64,000 bases of DNA, from positions 762,501-826,500 of the forward strand of contig NC_060202.1 in NCBI RefSeq assembly GCF_020623625.1, written 5' to 3'. Both the position numbers and the translations under genes were made by a program. Source of the DNA: Saccharomycodes ludwigii (lineage: Eukaryota; Ascomycota; Saccharomycetes; Saccharomycodales; Saccharomycodaceae). The notes beneath the pieces are model-generated. The model searched no databases. It saw nothing but the letters and a program-made list of their open reading frames with translations, and was not told the origin of the DNA. Shown here one piece after another: positions 1 to 10,685 of the stretch. How positions within the stretch are numbered: the first letter of the stretch is position 1; each line of letters begins with the position of its first letter.

Positions 1-1626
1 ATATTTCTGATAATTTCAGTATAATTTCAAAAATCCAACAAGATACCCAGAGAAAATCTTCTCAAGACTCAGTTTCCGCAAAAAAAAAAAAAAAAAAAAA
101 AAAGGGAGGACGGAGTGCTAATCAGATTGTTTTTTTTTTTTTTTTTTTTTAAAAGGAATATTTTCTTTCTTCCAGTTACTACGCGACATATTCCCTAAAA
201 TGTTTTTTGATCTACAGATTTGTTAACCTTTTAAGTTTACTTGTCTGTAAGGTGGTATTTAACATTTGACTAAAAAAAAAAAAAAAAAAAAAAAAGAATT
301 CTAGTCTTCAGGAGTTAATGACATTTTTGTTTTTGGTTGTTATTTTTATAATTGTTGAACAAAAATATCTCCTGATATATACAATGAAACAAATAGAATG
401 ATATTATCATAAAATTACATGGTATTACCAGGAATAATAAGGGAGACAATATTGCTATTAATTACATAAATTGGTTAATAATGTTGACTATCACCCTCTT
501 TTCCTTTTAATAGTTTTCATTTTACAAGAAAGAAAAAAAAAAATAATAAACGCATTGTATTGTATTGTTTGATCATTTATTAGTGTTTCTGCTACTATAC
601 CAAACATTTTTAATCCCAAAAGTGTTACCAGATTAGGTAAAAATATTAAGACTGGGATAATTAGGGCCTTTATTATTAGTACTAAATAGTTTTCTTGGTA
701 TTATTTATTTCAATATTTTATATTAAAAAGGAAATTAACACCAAAAAAAAAGCAAAAAAAAAAAAATACCGCATGCATTTACGATCTTGATCCCCCCTCC
801 CATTTCACACACGGAGTTTAATTATCAAAAATATGCACTGTGCCACTATTATTTTAAACAAACACCTGTCACTGAACGTACCTTTCACTTTTTCTACAGT
901 ATTATACAGTTAGAAAAAAATGATTCTTATTAATATATGAAAAAAAAAAAAAGAAAAAAAAAAGAATAAAAATAAGGTAGATTTTAAAAGACATTAGCTA
1001 GGTACGAAATCTACGTACTATCAAAATAATAATAGTGATAACAATAATCCATAAAATGTCACGAAAATATATACGTATCATCCTTATATCTAGAGTTAAT
1101 TTCAATAACGTAATGAAATGGAACATTATTTTTAACTTAATAGAATCTTATTAAAAGAAATATATATTATAATTCTTAATGGGACTTTAAATATTGTAGG
1201 TTAATCCTTGCAGTATAGGGAAAAAAAGAAAAAGCAATATTTCAAAAATTTATCTTACACTATTAAATCAATATGGCTTTTTTTTTTTTAAAAAAAACAA
1301 AACTTATATAAGTGGAAGCAAAAAGGATATAATTTACTCGATACAAATTTATGTCACTTTATTGGTTGTACTAGTTTACTTTTTCTTTCTTGTTCTATAC
1401 TTTCTTTATGGTTACTGTATTATAATAAGCATTTAGTTTATCGCATCTTTCGAATATTTATTATTCCAGGAAATAGAGGAAAAACCAAGAGCTTTTCTTT
1501 TTGTACTTTCAGTATTACCAATATTAAAGATATTATTCGTTATCATACCATTATCGAAAAAAAAAGAGTTTTCTTAGCAATAAAATATCCTCGTTTTTAT
1601 TTGATAACTACCTAGCAAAAGCAAAC
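1..1626. other. Intergenic, upstream of the Flo11-domain gene
   Basis: AT-rich sequence with several homopolymer runs of 15-25 A or T (near 80-103, 130-150 and 270-294). I see no open frame of useful size, no tRNA and no snoRNA. The next gene starts at 1627, so this may be a long promoter; large upstream regions are known for Flo11-type adhesin genes, but that link is inference. Confidence 0.5.
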
Positions 1627-2277
1627 ATGAAATTTTATACCCTAATTAGTATTTTCTTTTTACAAAGTTGCGTTATAAATGCACTTGACTTTGCCGCTTC
1701 TGGCTGGAACGCTACTTCCACATCTAGATCTGTTTTAGTTCCTTCTTCCAGTACAGGTAGCGCTTCTTCTTCATCGTCTACCGCCTCTGTTTGTTCTCCA
1801 ACTGCTGTTTGTCCAAATGATAACTTTAACTGGCACGCACAACAACTTGGGTATGATAGATATTACCTGGAAATAACCGATATTGAATGGGAATACAGCA
1901 ACGTTTACGAAATTAGTATCCATGTCTATTCAAAGACGACTGAGCCAATTACGTTGAGTGACTTATGGGAGTTGAAGATCATTGGATTGAATTCGCCAGA
2001 TGAATCAACGGTTGTATTATTCAGCCACAATGAAAATGTTTATAAAATTGATAATCCAATCGATTGGACTGCTAGTTTCAGGGTTTATACCAGTGATAGC
2101 GGATGTATTTCCACTATGCCCAATTTCCAAATTCAATACGATTATAGCTATGTTCCAAAGGGCCCTGGCAGTTTTGATTTAAGTGTTGGTTGCAATGCTG
2201 ACAATATGGGGAATTCTCAAACTGATTTCCCAAGTTATGAGTGGAGTAAAGAATGCAGTGCCAATTGTATTGCTTAG
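1627..2277 (+). CDS. Small secreted protein with a Flo11-type adhesin domain
   Basis: 216 residues. Residues 1-20 are a clear signal peptide (MKFYTLISIFFLQSC, cleavage near INA-LD). A short Ser/Thr linker follows to about residue 55, then one Cys-bordered beta-rich domain. Its features fit the Flo11 (fibronectin-III-like) adhesion domain: ITDIEWEYSNVYEISIHV, the stretch LKIIGL with VYKIDNPIDWTASFRVYT, and QTDFPSYEW followed by a Cys pair. Flo11 domains bind one another at the cell surface and drive flocculation, biofilm and invasive growth. The reading frame stops right after the domain. No Ser/Thr repeat stalk and no C-terminal GPI-anchor signal follow, so the product would be secreted or held only by disulfides. 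It could be the 5' remnant of a longer adhesin or a free-standing domain protein. The family call rests on remembered motifs. Confidence 0.6.
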   Translation: MKFYTLISIFFLQSCVINALDFAASGWNATSTSRSVLVPSSSTGSASSSSSTASVCSPTAVCPNDNFNWHAQQLGYDRYYLEITDIEWEYSNVYEISIHVYSKTTEPITLSDLWELKIIGLNSPDESTVVLFSHNENVYKIDNPIDWTASFRVYTSDSGCISTMPNFQIQYDYSYVPKGPGSFDLSVGCNADNMGNSQTDFPSYEWSKECSANCIA

Positions 2278-2322
2278 TTAAAATGCTTATTCATACAAGT
2301 TTAAGAAGATCAATGTTTTTTT

Positions 2323-2353
<31 letters not shown>

Positions 2354-2590
2354 CTAATTTCTGAATTAAGTAGTATACATCTGAGAGTTTTATTTGTTTT
2401 ATATTAAATTTTTAATTTTATATCATTATATGTAGTAGTTTTTATGCATATGTTTTAAGGAAGAAAAAAAAATAAGTTTCAACTGTATTGCTGAATTAGA
2501 AATTTGATTTCAAATATCTACACAATTACTCAGTCTTTGCTTCTATTTGGTGTCTTTTTTTTTTAACAATTTAAACTATAACTTATATGG

Positions 2591-2751
2591 TTTAAATTAT
2601 TAATCAATTCCTAAACGAACCCTCTTTTTATATATGATTTCTTTTCACTTTTTTTTTCTGCCTATCATTTATATTATTCTTTTATAACGTTTCGTTATCT
2701 TCTGTTAGGAAAGTTTTGTATTTAAAGGATTTCCTCATCTGGACAGTTGCA
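2591..2751 (+). repeat. Diverged repeat, copy A, upstream of tRNA-Thr
   Basis: This segment is collinear with 3664-3804. Shared landmarks in the same order are TTTAAATTA, CCTC followed by TTTATATATGA, a T-rich stretch, ATCATTTATATTATTCTTTT (copy B has GTCATTTGTATTATTCTTTT), TTTCGTTAT, GAAAGTTTT and ATCTG..CAG. It ends about 95 bp before tRNA-Thr. It could be an old solo LTR of a Ty-like element or a segmental duplication. No complete element, inner gene or clear ends were recognised. Confidence 0.4.
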
Positions 2752-2845
2752 TGACTTGATTTTGAAAGATTTCAGATCTGTAATTATTTGCATACATTGT
2801 ATGAATTGTAAGTAAGACAATTATATCCTACAAACAGATATTTAC

Positions 2846-2917
2846 GCCTCCTTAGCTTAGTGGTAGAGCGTTGCACTTGTAATGCAAAGGTCGCTAGTTC
2901 AATTCTGGCAGGTGGCA
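2846..2917 (+). tRNA. tRNA-Thr (anticodon UGU)
   Basis: 72 nt, no intron. Acceptor strands GCCTCCT and AGGTGGC pair apart from one central T-T, which the S. cerevisiae tRNA-Thr(UGU) also has as I remember it. Anticodon stem TTGCA/TGCAA encloses the loop CTTGTAA with anticodon TGT. The T-arm GCTAG-TTCAATT-CTGGC supplies the B box and discriminator A follows. A 23-T run begins 22 nt downstream. Confidence 0.96.
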
Positions 2918-2939
2918 ATAGTACATTATCTCTATAAGA

Positions 2940-2962
2940 TTTTTTTTTTTTTTTTTTTTTTT
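2940..2962 (+). terminator. Pol III terminator of tRNA-Thr
   Basis: Run of 23 T on the coding strand just downstream of tRNA-Thr, far above the usual minimum for RNA polymerase III release. Confidence 0.75.
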
Positions 2963-3663
2963 ACTAGTTATTAAAGGCTTTAAAAACTTATTTTTCAGAA
3001 TTTTTATGTATATTCTCGCATGTTATTAATCTCCGCAAATTATTTAAATTTATATAACAAATTAGGGAAAGAAAGCATAGAATACAAACTTTGAATTATA
3101 ACAACAAAAAATGTCCTTTTTTAGATCTACCAATAGCTCCTAGTAAAGGTGATGTAATTAAATGAGCCCATGCATAATGTTATAATTCCATGTTTTCAGA
3201 TCTTTTCATATAAACTTTTGTTAATTTTACCAAAATCTATCATAATAATTTAAATTGTTCCTGAAAAATGGGTTATTATCTGTAACTGGAGAAATATATA
3301 TATATATACATATATATATTGTAAAAAATTCGTAGAAGGCAAATTTCCAAAGAAAGTACGCAAGACTAGAAGCATTAGATCTTTAAAAAAATATATATAT
3401 TGCTAGATTTTTTTGGTGATGATAATTCTTTTGGAAAAAAAAAAAAATTGAGGTCAAACATTACCCAAGAATATGCCTTAAGAATCATTTCTAAATATTA
3501 TCATGACTTTACAAAATATACTTTTGGAGATTTATAACAAAAAAAAAAAAAAAAATTGTTATGACGCAGAGAGAATGTATGTTAGCTAAAGGCTAGTAAG
3601 CCAACTTGTTACTTTGTTACTTGTGTTATATATATATATATATATTATTATAACTTATTTATT

Positions 3664-3804
3664 TTTAAATTACCAATTAGCTCTTAAATAAATCCCTCCT
3701 TTATATATGACTTATTTTTATTTTTTTTTATCTATCTGTCATTTGTATTATTCTTTTGTTGCATTTCGTTATTGTCTATCAAGAAAGTTTTCTAATCTGA
3801 CAGT
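3664..3804 (+). repeat. Diverged repeat, copy B, upstream of tRNA-Asp
   Basis: Partner of the segment at 2591-2751, in the same orientation, about 360 bp upstream of tRNA-Asp. The sequence before it has an LTR-like flavour (TGTTATGACGCAG near 3557, then a TATA-rich stretch), but I could not define ends or a target duplication. If it is a retroelement remnant, it is old and only a fragment. Confidence 0.4.
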
Positions 3805-4166
3805 ATTTTTTTTTTTTTCATTCTGTATAAACTATAAACAAAATCATCATACTCGCTAACCACAGTTGTCGTAATATGAAACATGAAAAACAAATATTAC
3901 AAGTAACAAGTATGACTAATAAGCATGATTAGTAATACATTGCAACTACGGATAACCAGAAACAACCACGAAATAAGAAAACAAGAATAAGATTGAGAAT
4001 GATTAAGAAAAGTATAAAAGATATCCTTCACGATAGGGTTATAATTTTAAATAATCTTTATGATATGTAAAGACCTAAATAAAATAAGAAATTAATTACC
4101 ATAATCCAAACCCTTACTTGTTAAGACCAGTGGTAATCTATACTTGCAATAAAATAACATGCAAGA

Positions 4167-4238
4167 TCCGAGATAGTTTAACGGTTAGAATTGGCGTTTG
4201 TCGCATGCCAGATCGGGGTTCGATTCCCCGTCTCGGAG
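4167..4238 (+). tRNA. tRNA-Asp (anticodon GUC)
   Basis: 72 nt, no intron. Acceptor TCCGAGA pairs fully with TCTCGGA. Anticodon stem GGCGT/ATGCC carries anticodon GTC in loop TTGTCGC. The T-arm CGGGG-TTCGATT-CCCCG is perfect and the discriminator is G, as expected for Asp. Seven T follow directly. Confidence 0.97.
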
Positions 4239-4240
4239 AA

Positions 4241-4247
4241 TTTTTTT
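4241..4247 (+). terminator. Pol III terminator of tRNA-Asp
   Basis: Run of seven T starting three bases after the tRNA-Asp 3' end. Confidence 0.85.
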
Positions 4248-4646
4248 AAAAATCTTATTTTGTTGCCTGAGATCATGTTAATTTTTTTTTTTTTTTTTTG
4301 CTGTTTTTCAGTGGTTTATTTGCTATGCGACTAATTACATATATATATAAACCCTTTAGTTAAAGATAAATGGTAACCGCATTTTTATGTAAATCTAATG
4401 TGGCTAATATCTACCTCTTACTTGCTACCTACTGAGGAGATGTTTTTAAACAGATCATTTTTTTTATTCGCACAAAGAAAAAATAAGACCTAGTTATTCC
4501 TTCAAACTGATGTGTAGATCGCAAGATAGCCATGTTTAACTTGCTCACTTATCATATCATAAAAAATAAGTACAATATGAGCAAGAACATAAACGGATTA
4601 ATTTATTAGTAAAAGGAGAAAATAAATCTGCCATTAAAAAAAGAAA

Positions 4647-4677
<31 letters not shown>

Positions 4678-4799
4678 CGGGTATCAACTATGATCAATGA
4701 TTATATAAAAAATGTCATTATTTCCAGAAAAAAATTAAAATATAAAAACAGAAAAAAAAAAAAAAGATATGCTCGCTTTCTTATCCCTTTCAATCAAAC

Positions 4800-5570
4800 C
4801 TAACAGCTAACCAATTCAACGGCTTCCAAATGAATAGCAATACATTGTTCAGCAATATTTTCATCGTACAAGTTGTAAAAGTTACCAGACAAACATTCAT
4901 AAAAGATATCATTGTCACCAATAGCCAAGTTACCTTCAGGAGTGATGGACCAACCATTGGCATAAATGGCACCAGCTTGTGGTGGTGGACCATCAAATTG
5001 GAATTGTCTGTTAGAAACGATAGAACCAATTCTACCCTTAGCATCAGTCAAAACACCTTCGTCCAAAGTGACAGACAAAGTGCCAGAGTTCTTACAGGAA
5101 GAATCTTGTAAAGAAAGAGAAGTTGTTGGACAAGCGGAAGCACTTGAAGAGGACAAAGTGGTAGTACTAGAGGCTGGGGTAGTAGTGCTGGTAGTAGCTT
5201 CGACTTGGCCGTCAGAAATTTGAGAGACTGGGTTAATAACAGTGGTGGTATAAACTTTAGAGCTAACGGTAGTAGTGTAGACTACAGTGTTAGCAATAGT
5301 TTCAGTAACAACTGCAACAGAAGTTGGGGCAGTTGGAGCTTGAATTTGACCATCACCAATTTGAGAAATAACATCTCTTTTAGCTTTGGTGGTGGCAGAA
5401 GTGGCGGCAGCAGAGATTGTCTTAATGGCAATACCAAAAGAAGAAAAGTCAGTAACACCACAGGAATAAGTAGCACTTGGGGTTAAAGTGGACCAGTTGT
5501 CACCTGGTGTGTAGGTAGCGGAAGCAACTGAGGCAGCAATACTGGCAGCAATAACGTTTTTAACTTGCAT
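4800..5570 (-). CDS. CIS3: PIR-family cell-wall mannoprotein, CIS3-like
   Basis: 256 residues. PIR proteins are covalently attached to cell-wall beta-1,3-glucan through the Gln of the Pir repeat. Order: signal peptide (residues 1-18); a propeptide ending in the Kex2 site KR at about 64-65 ([14 protein letters not shown]); one Pir repeat right after the KR and a second ([13 protein letters not shown]) after a Val/Thr linker; a Ser/Thr stretch; then the C-terminal domain with exact four-Cys spacing C-66-C-16-C-12-C, the PIR hallmark. S. cerevisiae Cis3 is 227 residues with a single repeat. It lies next to FAR1, as YJL158C does beside YJL157C. Codon use is strongly biased, as expected for an abundant wall protein. 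Confidence 0.93.
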   Translation of the reverse strand: MQVKNVIAASIAASVASATYTPGDNWSTLTPSATYSCGVTDFSSFGIAIKTISAAATSATTKAKRDVISQIGDGQIQAPTAPTSVAVVTETIANTVVYTTTVSSKVYTTTVINPVSQISDGQVEATTSTTTPASSTTTLSSSSASACPTTSLSLQDSSCKNSGTLSVTLDEGVLTDAKGRIGSIVSNRQFQFDGPPPQAGAIYANGWSITPEGNLAIGDNDIFYECLSGNFYNLYDENIAEQCIAIHLEAVELVSC

Positions 5571-7082
5571 TTTTTTTTTTTAAAATATGGTAGCGAATGT
5601 AAATGTTTTTGGTGATGTGAGTTTATTTATTGGGAAACAAATATAACTGTAAAATATAAGCGAAAGTAACAATAAAGACGGAAGATACCTGTGAACTTGA
5701 GTATTTTTTTTTCTATATATGTATTTAGATTGAACAAGTTTAAAATAGAAAAAAGTAGAAATGGGGAAAAGATTTGTAAAGTGAAAATAAAAAAGAAACA
5801 AACTAAAAGGATCAAGTTTATATATAATTAGGATTAAATGATATTAATAATAAAAGAAAAAAAAAAAAAAAGTTTTTAATTTTTTATTTGCACATAAGAC
5901 GAGGTATGTTTTGAAAGAGTGACAGGTAGTAATAATTACCAGTTTTTACATAACGAACAAGATATTGATCTATTGAACAGTCATTTTTGTTTATTTATTT
6001 TTAATAATTTCATAATGTTACCGTGGATCAAAAGTAAACAGAAAATAACCTGCGTACAAAAAACAAAAACAAAAAGGTGTTATACAACGCCGTAGAAAAC
6101 AAATCTTTTTGAACCATATTAAAAAAAAAAAAAAGATTGAACGTTTTTTTTTTTTTTTTTCTGTTTGTATTTCCACAGCTGTGCCTTTTTTGTTTACTCG
6201 TAAATAACACAATAACCGAAACCGAAAAAAAAAAAAAATAACTTAGATATATTTATATATTATATATACCTCAAACAGAACGCGAAAAAAATATATATAT
6301 ATATATATATATATTTCAATTGTGCATGTTTTCCTAAAGGAATTTGTTATAATAAAAAGCGCCTCCTGTCTATTTTTATACTTCTAGATTCTTTTATTCG
6401 GTCCAAAGATCCCCAAAAAGGAAATTCATAACTGGATCGTGAAGAATGATATTTTGTTTTAATTTCTTTTTAATTTATTTTTGTGGTATAAAAGTATGTA
6501 AGATAGACATCAACATAGAAAATACTGTCCAAACAGATTCGACGTTATAATTCTTCTACGTGTGTTTCTCATTATAAGTTGTATTAGACCGTAGTATACA
6601 AGTCACGAACTATAATTTTTATATCTCTAAACATATTTTAAAAATTACAAAAATTAATAGCCATTTATTCTAGAACTTTTGAAACTAACTCTTTATTTTG
6701 GTCTGTACTTTCCTTGCCATTCTGCCGATCAACGTTCAAACCAAAATGTATCATTTTATTTTTGTTAAATTTTGCTGATGAGCTATTTTCTCTCAAATAC
6801 TTTCCAAGTATATATATAAAAATACTACATACTTTGCACCAAATTGTTTAATTGACCATGTACCCTCTACCAGTTTTTATATAGTACTAAATTATCTACT
6901 GTCTGGTGTCCTAAGGCCTTTTTTTAATTCAGAAACCTCAGGGGGGAAAAAAAAAATTAAAGAATCTTCATGTGTTACACACCAATTCCTACAAAGTAAT
7001 AAAAATAAATTAAAACATTACCGCACAATCATGTTTATTGCTATATTTTGACACGCATTTGAACTTCAGTAAAACTAAAATA
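5571..7082. other. Intergenic between CIS3 and FAR1
   Basis: 1.5 kb. The CIS3-proximal part is its promoter; the far side is the FAR1 3' region. It holds poly-A/T tracts and a TA microsatellite (about 6291-6314). No tRNA, snoRNA or convincing open frame was seen. Confidence 0.5.
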
Positions 7083-10000
7083 TCAGTCTGATTTCAACCC
7101 ATAAAAGTTTAACTCTGCAAACTTTGTTTGAAACTTTAAAGAATCCAATAGTTTTTTCATTTTAAACAACGTGGTTCTCCTGTTTTGTTGTTTCCAACTA
7201 TTTATAATACTGTCCATTTCGTCCGATAACAACTCAACATACTTTAATGTAATATTTCTATTCTTATCTCTGTCATCTAGTCTAAAAAATTTGTTGCCTT
7301 GTCCCAATTCTTTATAGAAACTGGTCAAGCCACAAATACAATTTCTAGCTTTACCAAAAATAATAGAGATCGTTTGTTTAAGATCATCTTCTAAAGTTGC
7401 CAGGTCATTGAAATTGTTCAACTTCTTTTCCAATAGTTCCACCACCATCAACTCTATTTGTCTTAAAACATACATGGAATCTGTAGAAGAGGTTAGAGGT
7501 GCAGCTAAAATCAAGTTGGTATAGAAATCATCTTCACCTTCGCGTCTCGCAGTTCTATTATAACCTTTCTCCTCCACCTCATCCTCCGTATAGGATGTAT
7601 ACGTAAAAACGTTTGTGGCGAAACTAATTGCAATAGAGTCATAGGTTTCACCTGCGATTTTGCTATGATCAAGTTCCCATTCCGGTGTCACATTGATTAA
7701 AGACTTTTCCATGTATGCCACTTCATCGTATGCGCTTCCATGGTTATTATATTCATATACAACGTCTAACAAATAGTTTCTAAACTCACCAACTTCTAAG
7801 TTACCAACATCAATCTTGAAAAACCCACTATTGATATTTACCTTATGACTATATGAATTTTCAATACTTAATATTTTAACATTAGGACCTTTGGCCTGAA
7901 TTCCCAGCTGTATATCGCTAATACAGGAAGTAGTTGACTTTCCGCCTCTACTAGACACCATGCGTATCAATTCATTAAAACTTTCAAAATTATAGGATTT
8001 AAATCTAGCATTTAATGGTCCGATATCTTCCATAAATTTATTCAAATTTAAGCAGCTATCGAACAAACTATATTGTGTGATATTAAATCCATATTCATTA
8101 AAAATTTGCGTAACTTTTCTAGTCAAGTTTTTGCTTTTTATTCCATCTGTATAATCAAAATTCGAATTCCCATTAATAACTATGCAAATATCCTTTGAAA
8201 AAGTATCACAATCGTCTAATAAACCCGCAGAGTTTCTGTTACTGTCACTATCTTCTTGGCAAATACCACTGAATAACAGTAATTTGTGACATGTATCAAC
8301 CATAGATTCCAGCTCTGCTTCATGAGAATTCAATAGCAAATTATGTTGATCATTTATCACCTTAATGGATATAATAAAGTCATCCCAACCACCCCATTTT
8401 TTACTGACCAAACCAAGAAAAGTACCTTGAGTAGATGGCTGACCAGAACCATTTTTCCCAATGATCACTATTCCTAATTCATCTTGTTCATTCAAGTTTT
8501 CAAGGGTAACCCTAACCAGTTTTTGTAAGTTTTTTTCAAGTTCCAGATTTTTGCTTGGACTACCACGATTTAAAACACTTAGACACAAAACCTTGCGTAC
8601 TTTCTTATGACCTCCAAATTTATTGGCAAAGTCGTACCAAACGTCGTTATTGGGATAGTCCTCAAGTACGGTTCGGATTCCTTGTGGGAATGCATCTACT
8701 ATTTGTGGATCTAAAATATCTAGACAATTTGTAGTCATTTCAATCAACGGAACCTTAAAGTTAAAACCACCACGACTATCCTTTGCTGTTTCCAAGTGCG
8801 CATTGTACACAAGTTCCTGTAAATATATTGCCCATTTTTTTACAATAATTCCAGCAAATTCGTGTTTTAATAAAATTTCTGGGGTTGAGGAACTTTTTAA
8901 ATCTATTATAATGGTATTCTCATCCTCCAAAAAGGTTATTCTTGAAATTTCATTTATTGGGATTTTCCCTATATTTTCAAAATTATTTAATTTCAAAAGT
9001 GTAAGGAAGTTATCAAAAAGTATTACAATTGTATTTTCCTCCCAATTATCGGAAATATTGACGTCCATAATATCAAACATATGGATCTTTTCTCCCCAAG
9101 ATTTTTTGACGGCCAAATTCCAATTTTCAATAATCTTATTACTTATATGCAATTTTATGGTTTCTTCATCTGTCCCATCTACCCCATCTGTAATAGATTC
9201 AGCAGTACTCTTGCTGCCATCGTTATTAGGTAGAAAAACGTTTAACACATAAGATACAACACATTTGGATAAGTCCTCATTGATATTTCTGGAAATCTTT
9301 AATTTGGAAACCATTGGTATTACATGTACAACAGGTTTGAAGTTGATTTCAAAGTTATATCCTGTCTTAACCATTTTATTTTGCAGTTTGACAGGTGTTT
9401 TCAAAAACCCATCTGATTTTACTAAAGGCGTTTTTATTAATTGTAATACGGGTGTACTAGGTAGCAAAGCAACATTATTATTTAAAATTAAGGAGTCACT
9501 TGTAAAGGTCTTTTCATCGCTATGGTTGTTATTGCTGAAATGAAAATTACTCAATTGAGTGAATAAAGAGTCTTGATCCTCTTCTGGTGGTGTTTTAATG
9601 TGCTTCTTTTGTTCTGCAATTTCATTATCCCGATAAAAGGAGTTTTCAGTTCCTAGAATCTTGATAAATAATTCATTTCTTACATTTTGATCAGAAGCAA
9701 AGGTTTTATCCAAACAAATGGAGCAAGTTACAAAACATTCATCTGCTTCCCTTTCAGCATGGTGATATTGGGAAAATTTTGATTGTGCCACGGTAAATAA
9801 ACAATTGTAATGTGCCTGATGACCACATTCTAATTCAATAGGTTTTTCACCTGATAGCAAAATATTTAGGGGCTCTTTACAAATACAACACATATTCATA
9901 GTGTAATTTTTTGTTTTTTCGCTAGCGTGCCTTGAAATATTTTTATTCAACTTTTCTGTATATGCTATAACTTCCTTTTCATCAAACATTGATATATCGT

Positions 10001-10685
10001 ATTTATTGGCATAATTATCAATATACATACCCTTATCATGCGCATTATTTCCTTTTCTTACAACATTGCCGTTCTGTATTCCTAATTCACGTGCTAAATT
10101 CCTCCTTGGATGCTTTACCGAGGTTAATCTTTCGGATGAAAATCTTGAATGGTGAAGTATTGGAGTATTTTGATTTTGAGCTTTTTTGGAGAACGATAGG
10201 GGCAGATCTAGTTTTCCAGGATATATTGGTTCGTAATTCACCAAAAGGTTTTTACTGTTAGATGGCGGTGGTGTTAATTCGTCTAAATTTAATGGTGTAG
10301 GCAAATTAATTTTCCTTTTATTACTTAAATTAGTCGGTTCATTTTTTTTTGTACAACAAGATTTAGTGTTATCATCGTAAGTTGTAAAATTGTTGTTACT
10401 GTCAATGCCATTACTATTTTTCAAATAATGAAATACTTTATTTGTTACCGGACTATCGACCCTATTAAGAAAGAAGTTAGATGATGATGATGATGATGAT
10501 GTGTGTTCAAAATTTAATAATTCCTTTGGCGATTTTGATTTTGGTAATCTATTACCAGATAAACTTTTTAAAAATTTCGTTTTTTGTCTGCTGATACTTG
10601 GCGGAGTATGTACTAATCTAATAAAATCCTCATCTATTGAATTTTTTGGGGTTTTAATGTCCAAATCTTTATCTAATGATTCCAT
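7083..10685 (-). CDS. FAR1: Far1-type pheromone-arrest scaffold and CDK inhibitor
   Basis: 1200 residues (S. cerevisiae Far1 has 830). Far1 arrests the cell cycle in G1 by inhibiting Cln-Cdc28 and brings Cdc24 to Gbeta-gamma for polarised growth in mating. Order: N-terminal HTPPS and basic FLKSLSGNRLPKSKSP, matching the start of Far1; a Leu/Pro motif PLNLDELTPPPS at about 130-142, which lines up with the Far1 cyclin-docking motif; a RING domain at about 266-330 (CCICKEP, ECGHQAHYNC, CSIC); a PH-like domain at about 535-630; and a VWA-like domain at about 690-890 with LGIVIIGKNGSGQ and GTFLGLVSKKWGGWDDF. Ste5 shares this RING/PH/VWA layout, but those VWA and PH signatures match Far1 better. 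CIS3-FAR1-SSY5 synteny agrees. The C-terminal part from about residue 960 is longer than in Far1 and unfamiliar. Confidence 0.93.
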   Translation of the reverse strand: MESLDKDLDIKTPKNSIDEDFIRLVHTPPSISRQKTKFLKSLSGNRLPKSKSPKELLNFEHTSSSSSSSNFFLNRVDSPVTNKVFHYLKNSNGIDSNNNFTTYDDNTKSCCTKKNEPTNLSNKRKINLPTPLNLDELTPPPSNSKNLLVNYEPIYPGKLDLPLSFSKKAQNQNTPILHHSRFSSERLTSVKHPRRNLARELGIQNGNVVRKGNNAHDKGMYIDNYANKYDISMFDEKEVIAYTEKLNKNISRHASEKTKNYTMNMCCICKEPLNILLSGEKPIELECGHQAHYNCLFTVAQSKFSQYHHAEREADECFVTCSICLDKTFASDQNVRNELFIKILGTENSFYRDNEIAEQKKHIKTPPEEDQDSLFTQLSNFHFSNNNHSDEKTFTSDSLILNNNVALLPSTPVLQLIKTPLVKSDGFLKTPVKLQNKMVKTGYNFEINFKPVVHVIPMVSKLKISRNINEDLSKCVVSYVLNVFLPNNDGSKSTAESITDGVDGTDEETIKLHISNKIIENWNLAVKKSWGEKIHMFDIMDVNISDNWEENTIVILFDNFLTLLKLNNFENIGKIPINEISRITFLEDENTIIIDLKSSSTPEILLKHEFAGIIVKKWAIYLQELVYNAHLETAKDSRGGFNFKVPLIEMTTNCLDILDPQIVDAFPQGIRTVLEDYPNNDVWYDFANKFGGHKKVRKVLCLSVLNRGSPSKNLELEKNLQKLVRVTLENLNEQDELGIVIIGKNGSGQPSTQGTFLGLVSKKWGGWDDFIISIKVINDQHNLLLNSHEAELESMVDTCHKLLLFSGICQEDSDSNRNSAGLLDDCDTFSKDICIVINGNSNFDYTDGIKSKNLTRKVTQIFNEYGFNITQYSLFDSCLNLNKFMEDIGPLNARFKSYNFESFNELIRMVSSRGGKSTTSCISDIQLGIQAKGPNVKILSIENSYSHKVNINSGFFKIDVGNLEVGEFRNYLLDVVYEYNNHGSAYDEVAYMEKSLINVTPEWELDHSKIAGETYDSIAISFATNVFTYTSYTEDEVEEKGYNRTARREGEDDFYTNLILAAPLTSSTDSMYVLRQIELMVVELLEKKLNNFNDLATLEDDLKQTISIIFGKARNCICGLTSFYKELGQGNKFFRLDDRDKNRNITLKYVELLSDEMDSIINSWKQQNRRTTLFKMKKLLDSLKFQTKFAELNFYGLKSD

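Larger units (their letters stand above)
2278..4799. other. Long intergenic region holding two tRNA genes and repeat remnants
   Basis: 2.5 kb without a convincing protein gene. It contains tRNA-Thr, tRNA-Asp, a pair of related segments listed separately, AT microsatellites (near 3297-3320, 3631-3650 and 4650-4672) and many poly-A/T tracts. Pol III gene neighbourhoods are preferred insertion targets of Ty-like elements, which fits the repeat remnants. Confidence 0.6.

Noticed and set aside
7083-10685. Call as STE5 instead of FAR1
   Set aside because: Ste5 shares the RING, PH and VWA layout, but the PH and VWA signatures (for example GSGQ...GTFLGLVSKKWGGW), the N-terminus and the CIS3-FAR1-SSY5 order match Far1.
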